DNA from: Hymenobacter gummosus
Lineage (GTDB): Bacteria > Bacteroidota > Bacteroidia > Cytophagales > Hymenobacteraceae
Direction of reading: 5' to 3'
DNA: 64,000 nt
NCBI RefSeq assembly: GCF_003970915.1
Contig: NZ_RXOF01000002.1
Span: 310,001-374,000 of the forward strand
Made by a program: the position numbers and the translations under genes
Part shown: positions 25,102 to 35,427 of the stretch, in pieces
Layout of the letters: each line of letters begins with the position of its first letter
Position numbering within the stretch: position 1 is the stretch's first letter
Notes under the pieces: model-generated
The model's input: only the letters and a program-made list of their open reading frames with translations
Database searches by the model: none
What the model was told of the DNA's origin: nothing

Positions 25102-28100
25102 ATGGCCACCGGTAAGAACAGCAAACCTGCTACGACGCCTACGCCCTCCGACGCCAATCTGCCCGATACGCCCAACGTCCCGGCCGCCCGCAACGGCAGC
25201 GGGGGCGCGGCCGCCCGCGTCAGCTCGGACCTGACCCGCAAACGCGGCGTGGCCCGCGGTGGCACCGCCGACACCCAGGACCCGGACTACGTCAACGAGC
25301 AGCTGAACCGCGTGCTCTACGCCCTCGACGCTTTTAAGAAGGGCGACATCTCGGTGCGCCTGACCAAGCAGAACGACGACATCTTCGCCGAAATTGCCGA
25401 AGCCTACAACTCCATGGTGGAGATGATTGGCGGGGTAGGCGGCGAGGTGTCGCGCATCTCCAAGGTGGCCGGGGTGGAGGGGAACCTGAAGGCCCGCGCC
25501 TCCGGCGAAAACGCTACCGGCTTCTGGCGCGACATGATCAACAACATCAACGGCCTGGTGGACTCCATCGCCGTGCCGGTGTTGGAAGTGGGCAAGGTAC
25601 TGAAGAACATCTCGCGCGGTAACCTGGACGAGTCGTTCCAGATTCCGGTGTCGGGTGACTTCAAGGTGATGGCCGAAACCATCAACAAGACGATTGACAA
25701 CCTGAACGTCTTCGCCAGCGAGGTAACCCGCGTGGCGCAGGAAGTAGGTACCGAAGGCCGCCTCGGCGGCCAGGCCTCGGTGCCCAACGTGGGGGGCGTG
25801 TGGAAGGATCTGACGGACAACGTGAACACGATGGCCTCGAACCTGACCTCGCAGATGCGCGACATTGCCAACGTGGCCACCGCCGTAGCCCGCGGCGACT
25901 TGTCGCAGAAAATCACGGTGAACGTGAAAGGCGAGCTTCTCCAGCTGAAGGAGAACATGAACCAGATGGTGGACTCGCTGAACCTGTTCGCCGGCGAAGT
26001 AACCCGCGTGGCCCAGGAAGTGGGTACCGAAGGGAAGCTCGGCGGCCAGGCCGTGGTGCCCGGCGTCGGCGGCGTGTGGAAAGAGCTGACCGATAACGTA
26101 AACTACATGGCCTCGAACCTGACCTCTCAGGTACGAGACATTGCCAACGTAGCCACCGCCGTTGCTAAAGGCGACCTGAGCCAGAAGATTACGGTTGATG
26201 TAAAGGGCGAGCTGTTGCAGCTCAAACAGAACATGAACCAGATGGTGGACTCGCTGAACCTGTTTGCCGGCGAGGTAACCCGCGTGGCCCAGGAAGTAGG
26301 TACCGAAGGGAAACTGGGCGGCCAGGCCGTGGTGCCCGGCGTCGGCGGCGTGTGGAAGGATTTGACGGACAACGTGAACACGATGGCCTCGAACCTGACC
26401 CTGCAGGTGCGCGACATTGCCAACGTAGCAACGGCCGTAGCAAAGGGCGACCTGTCGCAGAAAGTGACTGTGGATCTGAAAGGTGAGCTGCTCCAGCTGA
26501 AGCAGAACCTGAACCAGATGGTGGACTCGCTGAACCTGTTTGCCGGCGAAGTAACCCGCGTGGCCCTGGAAGTAGGTACGGAGGGTAAGCTGGGCGGCCA
26601 GGCCGTGGTGCCGGGTGTCGGGGGCGTTTGGAAAGACCTCACCGACAACGTAAACAACATGGCCTCGAACCTCACGAGCCAGGTGCGCGACATTGCCAAC
26701 GTGGCTACCGCCGTAGCCCGCGGCGACTTGTCGCAGAAGATGACGGTGAACGTGAAGGGCGAAATTCTGGAGCTCAAGAACATCTTGAACCAGATGGTGG
26801 ACTCCTTGAACATCTTCGGTGACGAAGTAACCCGCGTGGCCCGCGAAGTAGGTACCGAAGGGAAGCTCGGCGGCCAGGCCGTGGTGCCGCGCGTGGGTGG
26901 TACCTGGAAGGAGCTGACCGATAACGTAAATACCATGGCCTCGAACCTGACCTCTCAGGTACGAGACATTGCCAACGTAGCCACCGCCGTAGCAAAAGGT
27001 GACCTGACGCAGAAAGTAACCGTCGATGTAAAGGGCGAGCTGCTGGAGCTGAAGAACAACCTGAACCAGATGGTGGACTCGCTCAACATCTTCGCCGGCG
27101 AAGTAACCCGCGTGGCAAGGGAAGTGGGTACTGAAGGTATCCTGGGCGGCCAGGCCAACGTGCCGAACGTGGGCGGGGTATGGAAAGACCTCACCGACAA
27201 CGTAAACAACATGGCCTCTAACCTGACCCTGCAGGTACGAGACATTGCCAACGTAGCCACGGCGGTAGCCCGCGGCGACTTGTCGCAGAAAATCACCGTG
27301 AACGTGAAGGGCGAGCTGCTGCAGTTGAAGGAAAACCTCAACCAGATGGTGGACTCGCTCAACACCTTCGGCGACGAAGTAACCCGCGTGGCCCGCGAAG
27401 TAGGCACCGAAGGGAAACTGGGCGGTCAGGCCAACGTGCCGAACGTGCGCGGTACCTGGAAGGAGCTGACCGACAACGTAAACACCATGGCCGCCTCGCT
27501 CACGAGCCAGGTGCGCGACATTGCCAACGTAGCCACCGCTGTAGCCCGCGGCGACCTGTCGCAGAAGGTGACGGTGGATGTAAAAGGCGAGCTGCTGGAA
27601 CTGAAGAACATTCTGAACCAGATGGTGGACTCGCTGAACGTATTCGCCGGCGAGGTAACCCGTGTGGCGCAGGAAGTAGGTACCGAAGGCCGCCTCGGTG
27701 GTCAGGCCAACGTGCCGAACGTGTCGGGGGTATGGAAAGACCTCACCGACAACGTAAACCGCATGGCTGCCAACCTCACCACGCAGGTGCGCGGCATTGT
27801 GAAGGTGGTAACCGGCGTATCGCAGGGTGACCTTACCCAGAAGCTGACCCTGGAAGCCCGCGGCGAGGTGGCCGACCTGGCCGAAACCATCAACCGCATG
27901 GTGGACGACCTGAACCGCCTGGCGCAAGAAGTAAGCCGCGTGGCCCGCGTAGCCGGGGTAGAGGGCAAGCTCACCGAGCGCGCCACCGTAACCGGCGTGT
28001 CGGGCTCGTGGAAGGACATCGTGGATACGCTCAACGACCTGATCGAGTCCATTGCTTCGCCGGTACTCGAAGTGTCGCGCGTGGTGCGGGCCGTGTCGGA

Positions 28101-29559
28101 AGGGGATTTGACCCAGCGCGTGGAAGTGCCCACTGCCGGCGACATCTACGCCATGGCTATGGCCCTGAACGCGGCCGTGGAAAGTCTCAACGAGCTGCTC
28201 GCCGAAATCAACGACTCCTCGCTGATTGTGGGGGCTTCGTCGGAGGAAATGGCGCAGAAAGGTCTGGAAATGAGCCGCGTGACGGTGGACGTGTCCTTGG
28301 CCATGCAGCAGATGGCTGAAGGCGCCCAGAACCAGGCTATGAAGACCGACCAGGCCTTCAAGCTGATCGAGGAAATCATGACGGCGACCAAGGAAACGGC
28401 CAACAAAGCCGACGTGGTAAACAAAGCCGCCATCCTCGGGGAGCAAACCTCGCAGCTGGGTCTGAAAACCGTGGCCGAGGTGGTAAAGAACATGGAAGAA
28501 ATTTCCAGCGCTTCGGCTGGTACCGCCCGCACCATCGACGTACTGTCGGTCCGCTCGCAGGACATCAGTAAGTCGCTGGGCGTGATTACCGACATTGCCG
28601 CCCAAACCAACCTGCTGGCCCTGAACGCCGCCATCGAAGCCGCCCGCGCCGGGGAAGCCGGTCGAGGTTTTGCAGTGGTAGCCGAGGAAATCCGCAAGCT
28701 GGCCGAAGGCTCCCGCAAATCCGCCAACGAAATCAACACGCTGGTGGAAGACGTGAAAAAGGATACCGCTTCGGCTGCCGCGGCTATTTCGACCATGGAA
28801 GGTCGAGTATTGAAAGGGAAGAACGCGACGTTCGAGGCCTCCTCGGCCTTTAAGAACATTGCCACTTCCTCGGGCGAGATTCTGCGCACCTCCCGCGACA
28901 TTCTCACGGCTACCGAGGTACAGAAAACCTCCATCGGCGACGTGGTGAAGTACGTGGAAGAAGTGGTAGCCATTGCCGAGCAAACGGCTTCGGGTACCCA
29001 GCAGGTAGCCTCCACGGCCAAGCAGCTCAGCTCGTCGATGTCGGAGCTGACCGCGTCGAGCCAGAAGCTCACCGACATTGCCGACGACCTGCAGGTGGGC
29101 CTCTCGGCCTTCCAGCTGATGGACCACATGGCCGAGGATGCCTACTACTACGAGCCCGAGCCGACACCGGTGCGGCCCGTGCGTCGGCAGCCCGCGCCCC
29201 AGCCCGCGCAGCCTCAGGCCCCGGCCCGCCCGGTGAGCCGCATGGCCCCGCGTCAGGCCTCGGCACCGGCTGCGCCGCCCGCGGAAGCGCCGCGCCGTCA
29301 GGCCCGCCCCGTGCCCGCCCAGCGCCCGGCCTCCCCGGCCAATGCCAGCGCCGCGGCCGGTGCCCCCGCTCCGGCCCGCCCGGTGCGCAAAGCTGCGCCC
29401 ACCGAGCCCACGGTACCCACGCCGGTGCCGCGCCGCGCCCCGGTACGGCGTGCGCCCGCCGGCAACGGGCCCGAGCAAACCAAGCCCGAAGCGGAAAATC
29501 CGACCTCGGAATCCGGCACGCCCCGCAAGGCGCCGGCGCCCAAACGCAAGCAGAAATAA
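25102..29559 (+). CDS. soluble poly-HAMP chemoreceptor (methyl-accepting chemotaxis protein)
   Basis: The protein has 1485 residues from the ATG at 25102. It has no signal peptide and no membrane span. After a ~55-residue Ala/Pro/Thr N-terminus it consists of about ten HAMP-type units of 92 residues each. The central eight are almost identical ([17 protein letters not shown], then [19 protein letters not shown] and ATAVA.GDLSQK); the first and last are diverged. Residues ~1020-1380 form the signalling coiled coil, with the conserved hairpin tip [20 protein letters not shown] at ~1161. A ~130-residue Pro/Ala-rich tail ends the protein. It is probably a cytoplasmic receptor that feeds CheW-CheA, encoded just downstream. 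A ligand-binding domain is not evident. Confidence 0.9.
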   Translation: MATGKNSKPATTPTPSDANLPDTPNVPAARNGSGGAAARVSSDLTRKRGVARGGTADTQDPDYVNEQLNRVLYALDAFKKGDISVRLTKQNDDIFAEIAEAYNSMVEMIGGVGGEVSRISKVAGVEGNLKARASGENATGFWRDMINNINGLVDSIAVPVLEVGKVLKNISRGNLDESFQIPVSGDFKVMAETINKTIDNLNVFASEVTRVAQEVGTEGRLGGQASVPNVGGVWKDLTDNVNTMASNLTSQMRDIANVATAVARGDLSQKITVNVKGELLQLKENMNQMVDSLNLFAGEVTRVAQEVGTEGKLGGQAVVPGVGGVWKELTDNVNYMASNLTSQVRDIANVATAVAKGDLSQKITVDVKGELLQLKQNMNQMVDSLNLFAGEVTRVAQEVGTEGKLGGQAVVPGVGGVWKDLTDNVNTMASNLTLQVRDIANVATAVAKGDLSQKVTVDLKGELLQLKQNLNQMVDSLNLFAGEVTRVALEVGTEGKLGGQAVVPGVGGVWKDLTDNVNNMASNLTSQVRDIANVATAVARGDLSQKMTVNVKGEILELKNILNQMVDSLNIFGDEVTRVAREVGTEGKLGGQAVVPRVGGTWKELTDNVNTMASNLTSQVRDIANVATAVAKGDLTQKVTVDVKGELLELKNNLNQMVDSLNIFAGEVTRVAREVGTEGILGGQANVPNVGGVWKDLTDNVNNMASNLTLQVRDIANVATAVARGDLSQKITVNVKGELLQLKENLNQMVDSLNTFGDEVTRVAREVGTEGKLGGQANVPNVRGTWKELTDNVNTMAASLTSQVRDIANVATAVARGDLSQKVTVDVKGELLELKNILNQMVDSLNVFAGEVTRVAQEVGTEGRLGGQANVPNVSGVWKDLTDNVNRMAANLTTQVRGIVKVVTGVSQGDLTQKLTLEARGEVADLAETINRMVDDLNRLAQEVSRVARVAGVEGKLTERATVTGVSGSWKDIVDTLNDLIESIASPVLEVSRVVRAVSEGDLTQRVEVPTAGDIYAMAMALNAAVESLNELLAEINDSSLIVGASSEEMAQKGLEMSRVTVDVSLAMQQMAEGAQNQAMKTDQAFKLIEEIMTATKETANKADVVNKAAILGEQTSQLGLKTVAEVVKNMEEISSASAGTARTIDVLSVRSQDISKSLGVITDIAAQTNLLALNAAIEAARAGEAGRGFAVVAEEIRKLAEGSRKSANEINTLVEDVKKDTASAAAAISTMEGRVLKGKNATFEASSAFKNIATSSGEILRTSRDILTATEVQKTSIGDVVKYVEEVVAIAEQTASGTQQVASTAKQLSSSMSELTASSQKLTDIADDLQVGLSAFQLMDHMAEDAYYYEPEPTPVRPVRRQPAPQPAQPQAPARPVSRMAPRQASAPAAPPAEAPRRQARPVPAQRPASPANASAAAGAPAPARPVRKAAPTEPTVPTPVPRRAPVRRAPAGNGPEQTKPEAENPTSESGTPRKAPAPKRKQK
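25702..27790 (+). repeat. 276-bp coding tandem repeats inside the receptor gene
   Basis: Eight units with a 276-bp period (92 codons) encode the central HAMP array. Segments such as GACATTGCCAACGT recur in each with few changes. Such repeats can gain or lose units by recombination and can collapse in short-read assemblies. Confidence 0.8.
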
Positions 29560-29571
29560 CCTCGCCCTGAA

Positions 29572-29620
29572 CAGCCCGGCCGGGGCCTAATCCGCCCTGG
29601 CCGGGCTGCTGAGTTGCTTT
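29572..29620 (+). terminator. possible attenuator hairpin between receptor gene and cheW
   Basis: CAGCCCGGCC (29572-29581) pairs with GGCCGGGCTG (29599-29608), and a CTTTTT run follows 8 nt later. It may lower rather than abolish read-through into cheW. Confidence 0.4.
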
Positions 29621-29636
29621 TTAGCTCACTTTCCGC

Positions 29637-30173
29637 ATGCCTGACAGCCAAGCTGCCGACAAAAAGGCTTACAAATCCGAGGTGCCCGTGCAGCTCATCG
29701 TGTTCCGCCTCGGGGAGGAAGAGTACGGTATCCGCATCGAGCAGGTGAAGGAGGTTACGCTGACCCCCGAAATTGCGCGCATGCCCAAAACGCCGCGCTT
29801 CGTGAAGGGCATTGCCAACCTGCGCGGCGACATCATTGCCATTATCGACTTGGAGGAGCGGTTCCGGCTGCGCCCGTCCAACAACGACCCGGTAACCGGC
29901 GTGACCTATACCATGGCCCTCGAGGCCAAGGACTACACCATCGGCATCATCGTGCGCGAGGTGCCCCAACCTTTGTCCATCCCCGCGTCGAGCATCGAAA
30001 AGGCCCCCGAGTTCATCCAGGACCTGAACGTGCACGACAAATACATCGAGGGCATTGCCCGGCTCGAAAACCGCATCATCATCGTGCTGGACATGCTGAA
30101 GCTGCTCACGCCCGAAGAAATCATGCAGCTCAAGCCCAAAGCCACATCTTCTGCCGCCGCCGAGCGTAGATAG
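29637..30173 (+). CDS. cheW: chemotaxis coupling protein CheW
   Basis: The protein has 178 residues with the CheW/SH3-like core: QLIVFRLGEEEYGIRIEQVK at the start, RGDIIAIIDLEERF with the conserved NLRG loop before it, and IEGIARLENRIIIVLDMLKL near the end. It links the receptor signalling tip to the CheA kinase. It lies 77 bp after the receptor gene and 50 bp before cheY on the same strand. Confidence 0.93.
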   Translation: MPDSQAADKKAYKSEVPVQLIVFRLGEEEYGIRIEQVKEVTLTPEIARMPKTPRFVKGIANLRGDIIAIIDLEERFRLRPSNNDPVTGVTYTMALEAKDYTIGIIVREVPQPLSIPASSIEKAPEFIQDLNVHDKYIEGIARLENRIIIVLDMLKLLTPEEIMQLKPKATSSAAAERR

Positions 30174-30223
30174 CCCCGGCCATACGCCTTTTCCTTCTCC
30201 GCTCACTTCTCAGACCGACCCCT

Positions 30224-30604
30224 ATGAAAAACCGCATCCTCATCGTAGACGACTCGTTCTACATGCGCACGATGCTGAAGAATATGCTCACCGACGCCGG
30301 TTACGACGTGGTGGGTGAGGCTGCCAACGGCCAACAGGCCCGCGAGCTGGCCACCGAGACCAAGCCCGACCTGATTACCCTCGACGTTATCCTGCCCGAC
30401 AACACCGGCCTGGAAGTGCTCAAGGATATTCGCCAGGAACTGCCGGAGGTGAAAATCGTGATGTGCTCGGCCGTAGGCCAGGAGGTCATCGTCAACGAAG
30501 CCCTGGAAAGCGGTGCTTCGGCCTACATCGTGAAGCCCTTCTCCGAGGATAAAGTCCTGGAAATCGTGGGCGGCGCGCTGCAGGACGGCGACGCCATTGC
30601 CTAA
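30224..30604 (+). CDS. cheY: CheY-like single-domain response regulator
   Basis: The protein has 126 residues and is a lone receiver domain. Acidic residues D9 and D10, the phosphoacceptor D54 (ITLDVILPD), S82 and K104 (IVKPF) are all present, so it should be phosphorylated by the CheA encoded downstream. It has no output domain; its target in a non-flagellated Bacteroidota cell is unknown (gliding, pili or another regulator). Confidence 0.92.
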   Translation: MKNRILIVDDSFYMRTMLKNMLTDAGYDVVGEAANGQQARELATETKPDLITLDVILPDNTGLEVLKDIRQELPEVKIVMCSAVGQEVIVNEALESGASAYIVKPFSEDKVLEIVGGALQDGDAIA

Positions 30605-30693
30605 GCCCTAGCGCCCCGGCCCCCGCGCCGGGCGCTTCGTCGGCCCCGATGCCCGCGGGCCGGCTTGTACTCTGATTCCCCTTTCGCTCCGCT

Positions 30694-31809
30694 TTGTTTA
30701 CCACCCCGGTACTGCCTGCTGCCCTCACCATCCTGCTTGGCGACTTGCCGGGCTTGATGCGGTTGGCGCTGTCGAAAGCGCTGCGGACCGACGCGGGCGT
30801 ACAAATCGTGGGCAGCACCGCCGGCCCCGACGACCTGATTGCCCAGACCCGCCGCCTGCGGCCCGACCTGATCATCACCAGTGAGCTGCCGGCCACTGGC
30901 ATGAAGCGCCTGGCCCAGTACCACCGCGGCCCCGTGCTGCTGTATGCTGCGCAGGCGCCGAAATCAGCCGTGCTGCGCGAAGCCGCGCAATGGGGCGTGT
31001 ACGACCACATTGGCCCGCTGCCCGCTGCTACCGACGTGGCCGACTACGGCTTCGCCCGCCGCGACTTGCTGCGCAAGGTGCACCAGTCGCGGGTGGTGGC
31101 GGCTTCGGCCGTACAGCGGCTGAGCGTGAGCAGCGGCAGCGCCGCGCTGGGCGTACCCGGCCACGTGCTGGGCTCGGCTCCGCGCGGCATTGTGGTAGTG
31201 GGCGGCTCCACGGGCGGCGCCGCGGCGGTGGAGCAGGTAGTGCGCGGGCTGCAGCCCGGTCTGCGCTGGACCATTATCGTGGCGGTGCACCTGCCGGCGG
31301 CTTTCACGGCTTCGTTGGTGGAGCGCGTGCGCCGGGCTTCCTCGTTGCCGGTGGTGGAGGGCCGCTGCGGCCTGCGCCTGCAGGCCGGGCAGGTGGTGGT
31401 GGTGCCGGGCGGGGCCAACTGGGCCGTGCGCGGGGAACTTGGCCAGCCGCTGTGGCTGCAGCAGGCTGCCGAGCCCGCCGCCGTCCTCGACGAGCCCAGC
31501 ATCGACCTGCTGATGGTATCGGCGGCGCGGGCGGCCGGGCCGCGTAGCCTGGGCGTGGTGCTGACCGGCCTGGGCAAGGACGGCACCGCTGGCGCTGCCG
31601 CCGTGCGCCACTTCGGGGGCACCGTGGTAGCCCAAAACGAGCAGGCGGCCGTGTTTGCCATGCCCAAATCGGTGATTCAGGCCGGTTACGCCTCGGCCGT
31701 GCTGCCGCTGCCCGACATTGCCCGCTTCGTCAACGGCCATGTGCAGCCCCTGCGGCCGGCCTCCACCGCGGCGCGCGTTTCGCCCGTTATCCGTTCGTAC
31801 CCCCGATGA
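30694..31809 (+). CDS. cheB: CheB-type methylesterase with degenerate receiver domain
   Basis: The product is 371 residues if TTG at 30694 is the start; an ATG upstream at 30649 runs into a stop, so the TTG is the best choice. Residues ~10-110 have a receiver fold, but the phosphoacceptor Asp is missing: the strand that should end in Asp reads DLIITSELPATG. The C-terminal methylesterase has the catalytic Ser172 in GGSTGG, the His in VAVHLP and the Asp in TGLGKDG. It should demethylate or deamidate receptor glutamates, probably without phosphorylation control. Its stop overlaps the cheA start by 4 bp. A partner CheR is not encoded in the window. Confidence 0.85.
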   Translation: MFTTPVLPAALTILLGDLPGLMRLALSKALRTDAGVQIVGSTAGPDDLIAQTRRLRPDLIITSELPATGMKRLAQYHRGPVLLYAAQAPKSAVLREAAQWGVYDHIGPLPAATDVADYGFARRDLLRKVHQSRVVAASAVQRLSVSSGSAALGVPGHVLGSAPRGIVVVGGSTGGAAAVEQVVRGLQPGLRWTIIVAVHLPAAFTASLVERVRRASSLPVVEGRCGLRLQAGQVVVVPGGANWAVRGELGQPLWLQQAAEPAAVLDEPSIDLLMVSAARAAGPRSLGVVLTGLGKDGTAGAAAVRHFGGTVVAQNEQAAVFAMPKSVIQAGYASAVLPLPDIARFVNGHVQPLRPASTAARVSPVIRSYPR

Positions 31810-33443
31810 AGTCGCGCGAACAGGAATACCGGGAAATGTTCATGGCCGAAGCCCTGGAGGGCTACGACGCCATGAGCCAGCACATGTCGGTGCTGGAAAA
31901 GCGGCCCCAGGACGAGGCGGCGCTGGGCGAACTGTTTCGCCTGCTGCATAACCTGAAAGCCAGCGCCCGGGCCATGGGCCACAACGAAATCGGGGAAGTG
32001 GCCCACCGCATGGAAACCATCTTCGGCCAGATTCGGGCCAAAGAGCGGCCTTTTGCCGGCTCGGCCGTGCCCGTGCTCTTCACCGGCATCGACGTGCTGG
32101 GCAGCATGATTCGGGCCGTGGGGGCCAATGAGCCCCTGGCCGAAAACCAGGCCCTGCTGGAAAACCTGGACCGCGTGGTAGCCGGCGAGGAGCCGGTGCT
32201 GGCCGACGACTCCGAAGTAGGCAGCGAGGAAGACGCCACGCGCAAGCTGGAGCTGTCGGATCTGGTCTACATTCCCATCAAGAAGCTCGACCACCTGCTC
32301 AATCTCGTTGGGGAGCTGATTATCGACCGGGACCGGGTGCTAACCCTGGCCCGGGAGCTGGGCGACACCACCCTGCAGAGCGTGACGGCCCACCTCAGCC
32401 GCCTCGCCGACGATTTGCAGTACTCGGTGATGGACGCCCGCCTGGTGGGCGTGGGCACGCTGTTCAACAAGTTTCCGCGGGTAGTGCGCGACGTGGCTAC
32501 CGCCGAGCAGAAGCAGGTGGAGCTGACCATCAGCGGGCAGGATATTCAGATTGACCGCAACATCCTGCAGATTATCACCGATTCCCTGCTGCACCTGGTG
32601 CGCAACGCCATCGGGCACGGCATCGAGACGCCGGCCGAGCGCGTGAAGGCGGGTAAGCCGGAAGTCGGGCAGCTCAGCCTCTCGGCCCAAACCGACCGCG
32701 ACAACGTGCTCATCCGCATCAGCGACGACGGCCGCGGCATCGACGTGGAGCGGGTGCGCCGCAAGGCGGTGGAGCGCGGCGTGCTGTCGCGCGACGCGGC
32801 CAGCCGGCTCAGCGAAGCGGAAGTCTACAGCCTGCTCTTCGACGCGGGCTTCTCCACGGCCGAGCAGGTAACCGAAATTTCGGGCCGCGGCGTGGGCCTC
32901 GACGTGGTGAAGCTGGCCATCGACTCGCTCGGAGGGCAGGTGCGGGTGGAGTCGAAACTAGGGGAGGGCACCACCTTCTTCCTGGTATTGCCCACTTCCA
33001 TTGCCGTGAAGGGCGCCCTGCTGTTTGAGCTGGAAGGCCACCCCTACGCCCTGCCGCTGATGCACACCGACTCGGTGGTGTCGCTCAGCCCGGAGAAGAT
33101 GCACATCGTGGGCGGCACGCTGCTGGCCAAGGTGCTCGACGAAAACATTCCGGTGGTGCGCCTGACGGAGTTGCTGGCCGACGACGACGCGGCCCTGCCG
33201 CCCGCCAGCCGCGCCAACCTCACCGGCCTGCAGGACATCATCATCACCAACTACAACGGCCGCAAACTGGGGCTGATTGTCGACCGGTTCCTGCGCCAGC
33301 AGGACATCGTAATAAAACCCGTCAGCCAGCCGCTGGACATGATTGAGTTGTTCGGCGGCGTGACCTTGCTCGGTAGCGGGCAGGTGTGCCTGGTACTCGA
33401 CGTGCCGGCCCTTACACGCTTGTTCCTGGCCCGCCGCCCATGA
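31806..33443 (+). CDS. cheA: chemotaxis histidine kinase CheA, compact form
   Basis: The protein has 545 residues. The N-terminal HPt domain has its phospho-acceptor at H48 (LLHNLKASARAMG). No CheY/CheB-binding P2 domain is seen; a short acidic linker leads to the P3 dimerisation helices (LDHLLNLVGELIIDRDRV). The ATPase domain has DDGRGID and SGRGVGLDVVK; its N-box reads RNAIGHGIE, with Gly at the place usually held by Asp. A CheW-like P5 domain ends the protein (KGALLFELEGHPYALPL onward). It starts 4 bp inside cheB. It is probably the kinase activated by the poly-HAMP receptor. Confidence 0.92.
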   Translation: MKSREQEYREMFMAEALEGYDAMSQHMSVLEKRPQDEAALGELFRLLHNLKASARAMGHNEIGEVAHRMETIFGQIRAKERPFAGSAVPVLFTGIDVLGSMIRAVGANEPLAENQALLENLDRVVAGEEPVLADDSEVGSEEDATRKLELSDLVYIPIKKLDHLLNLVGELIIDRDRVLTLARELGDTTLQSVTAHLSRLADDLQYSVMDARLVGVGTLFNKFPRVVRDVATAEQKQVELTISGQDIQIDRNILQIITDSLLHLVRNAIGHGIETPAERVKAGKPEVGQLSLSAQTDRDNVLIRISDDGRGIDVERVRRKAVERGVLSRDAASRLSEAEVYSLLFDAGFSTAEQVTEISGRGVGLDVVKLAIDSLGGQVRVESKLGEGTTFFLVLPTSIAVKGALLFELEGHPYALPLMHTDSVVSLSPEKMHIVGGTLLAKVLDENIPVVRLTELLADDDAALPPASRANLTGLQDIIITNYNGRKLGLIVDRFLRQQDIVIKPVSQPLDMIELFGGVTLLGSGQVCLVLDVPALTRLFLARRP

Positions 33444-33517
33444 TTTTCGTAATGCCAACCCTTCAGGGTCGCTGCCGCGTTGCCGCCGCCGGCCTGATGC
33501 TTAACTAGACCACCCGT

Positions 33518-34153
33518 ATGGACCTGTACATGAATGATCTGGAACGGGACATCATCCGCGAAATCCTGAATATCGGGCTGGCGCGGGCGGCCGACTCGTT
33601 TGCCGCCATTGCCCAGGAGCGGGTGTTGTTGGAGGTGCCCAGCCTGGAGCTGGTGCGCGCCCACGACATCCTCGCGCTGGTGAACAAGTACCAGAGCAGC
33701 CACGTGGTAATTCAGTCCGACATCAAGGGCGACTTCAACGGCACCACGCTGATGTTCTTCTCCGGCCTGCACGTGCAGCGCCTCTCCCAGATCTGCCTGC
33801 GCATGAAGGTGGAAGAGTCGTTGGAGGTGAACGAAATGCAGGAGTCTTTGCTGCTGGAAATCAGTAACATCATCACCGGGGCGCTGGTGACGCAGCTGGC
33901 CAACATCCTGAAGGCCAAAATCTACGGGGCGCCGCCGCGGGCCCCCAAGGGCGACCTGGCCCACTCCCTCGACGCGCTGCTGATGACCCACCCCAAGATG
34001 CAGCCGCTCATCTTCTCGGTCATTACCCAGTTTTCGGACCAGAACAGCAACGTGGAGCTGCCGCTGATGCTGTTCTTCGACCGCGAAACCTTCGACAAGA
34101 TTCTGACCATCATCCGCACCTACGACCTGCCCGGCAACGGCCTGCCCGCCTAG
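33518..34153 (+). CDS. cheC: CheC-like CheY-P phosphatase
   Basis: The protein has 211 residues. Two copies of the CheC/CheX/FliY signature, E-x-x-N followed ~22 residues later by Pro, are visible: REILNIG...EVP near residues 16-40, and LEISNII...GAP near 110-135. It should dephosphorylate CheY-P and reset the signal. It is the last gene of the operon and lies 74 bp after cheA. Confidence 0.8.
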   Translation: MDLYMNDLERDIIREILNIGLARAADSFAAIAQERVLLEVPSLELVRAHDILALVNKYQSSHVVIQSDIKGDFNGTTLMFFSGLHVQRLSQICLRMKVEESLEVNEMQESLLLEISNIITGALVTQLANILKAKIYGAPPRAPKGDLAHSLDALLMTHPKMQPLIFSVITQFSDQNSNVELPLMLFFDRETFDKILTIIRTYDLPGNGLPA

Positions 34154-34174
34154 CCCCGAGCCGAGCCGTAAACC

Positions 34175-34270
34175 GTCATCCTGACCAAGGAAGGACCTTA
34201 TCACGTCTGAACGATACTCGTAACAACGACTTGTTCACGACTGGTAGGGTCCTTCCTTCTTCAGGATGAC
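34175..34270. repeat. inverted-repeat intergenic element
   Basis: A 23-bp arm at 34175-34197 (GTCATCCTGACCAAGG...) is the reverse complement of 34248-34270 with two mismatches. The 50 bp between them is AT-richer and partly self-complementary. It has the look of a MITE, and it may also act as the terminator of the chemosensory operon. Confidence 0.7.
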
Positions 34271-34329
34271 CGACGTTTGCTGCGTCCGCAACTCTCCAAC
34301 GTTTTCTCCTGCTTTACCGCTCTTTCGTC

Positions 34330-35427
34330 ATGCACGATCCGATTGCCCTCGCGCTGCAACAGAAGATTGCCAATTTTGACCCCAACGCCGTGGGCGACAC
34401 CTCCGGCGGCCTGTTCGGCCTGCCCTTCACCGTCGACGAAGCCCAGGTAGTGGTGGTGCCCGTGCCCTGGGAGGTGACGGTGTCGTACCGCGCCGGCACG
34501 GCGCAGGGGCCGGCCGCCATTGCCGAAGCCTCCGCCCAGGTCGACCTCTACGACCCGGACCTGCCCGACGCCTGGAAGCTGGGCCTGGCCATGGAAGAGG
34601 TGGACGAGAAGGTGGAAGCCGAAAGCCGGCAGCTGCGCGAGCTGGCCGAGGGCTACATCGGCTGGCTGGAAGACGGGCAGCCGGCCAACACGGCCGCCAA
34701 GTACGCCAGCGTGACCAACCAGGTGACCGAGCGCGGCAAGGCCCTGCTGGAGTGGCTCAAGGCCAAAACCGGCGCCTACCTCGACGCCGGCAAGGGAGTG
34801 GTGGTGCTCGGCGGTGACCACAGCACCCCGCTGGGCTACATGCACGCCCTAGCCGAGCGCCACGAGGAATTCGGCATCCTGCAGATCGACGCGCACTGCG
34901 ACCTGCGCCCGGCCTACGAGGGCTTCCAGTACTCGCACGCCAGCATCATGTACAATGCCCTGCAGCTGCCGCAGGTGAAGAAGCTGGTGCAGGTAGCCAT
35001 CCGCGACCTGTGCCAGCAGGAAGCCGACGTCATTGCCCAGTCGGGCGGGCGCGTGGTGATGTTCCACCACCGCTTCCTGCGCGAGGGCATGTACGAGAAG
35101 AAATCCTGGAAAAAGCAGGTCGGCAAAATCATTGCCCAGCTGCCCCAGAAAGTGTACCTGAGCTTCGACATCGACGGGCTGGACCCCAAGCTCTGCCCCG
35201 GCACCGGCACGCCCGTGCCCGGCGGGCTGGAGTTTGAGGAGGCGCTGTACCTCATCCGCGCCGTGGTGCGCTCGGGCCGCCAGATTATCGGCTGCGACCT
35301 GAACGAAGTGGCCCCCGGCGACACCGACTGGAACGGCAACGTGGGCGCCCGCCTGCTCTACCAGATGGCCAACTGGATGGCCGTGTCGCAGGGCCGCCTG
35401 AAGGCGCTGGGCATGGAAACCGAGTAA
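34330..35427 (+). CDS. agmatinase/arginase-family ureohydrolase
   Basis: The protein has 365 residues. The binuclear manganese site is intact: GGDHS near residue 160, QIDAHCDLRPAY with the DAHxD set, and LSFDIDGLDPKLCPGTGTPVPG with the DxD set. A C-terminal CDLNEVAP closes the site. The family hydrolyses guanidino compounds such as agmatine, arginine, formiminoglutamate or guanidinobutyrate. The insertion at ~90-140 is longer than in E. coli SpeB, and no neighbouring polyamine or histidine genes fix the substrate. Agmatinase is my best guess. Confidence 0.85.
   Translation: MHDPIALALQQKIANFDPNAVGDTSGGLFGLPFTVDEAQVVVVPVPWEVTVSYRAGTAQGPAAIAEASAQVDLYDPDLPDAWKLGLAMEEVDEKVEAESRQLRELAEGYIGWLEDGQPANTAAKYASVTNQVTERGKALLEWLKAKTGAYLDAGKGVVVLGGDHSTPLGYMHALAERHEEFGILQIDAHCDLRPAYEGFQYSHASIMYNALQLPQVKKLVQVAIRDLCQQEADVIAQSGGRVVMFHHRFLREGMYEKKSWKKQVGKIIAQLPQKVYLSFDIDGLDPKLCPGTGTPVPGGLEFEEALYLIRAVVRSGRQIIGCDLNEVAPGDTDWNGNVGARLLYQMANWMAVSQGRLKALGMETE

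Noticed and set aside
25018-29478. Minus-strand open frame of ~1490 codons opposite the chemoreceptor
   Set aside because: It mirrors the HAMP repeats and exists only because of codon bias in the true gene.
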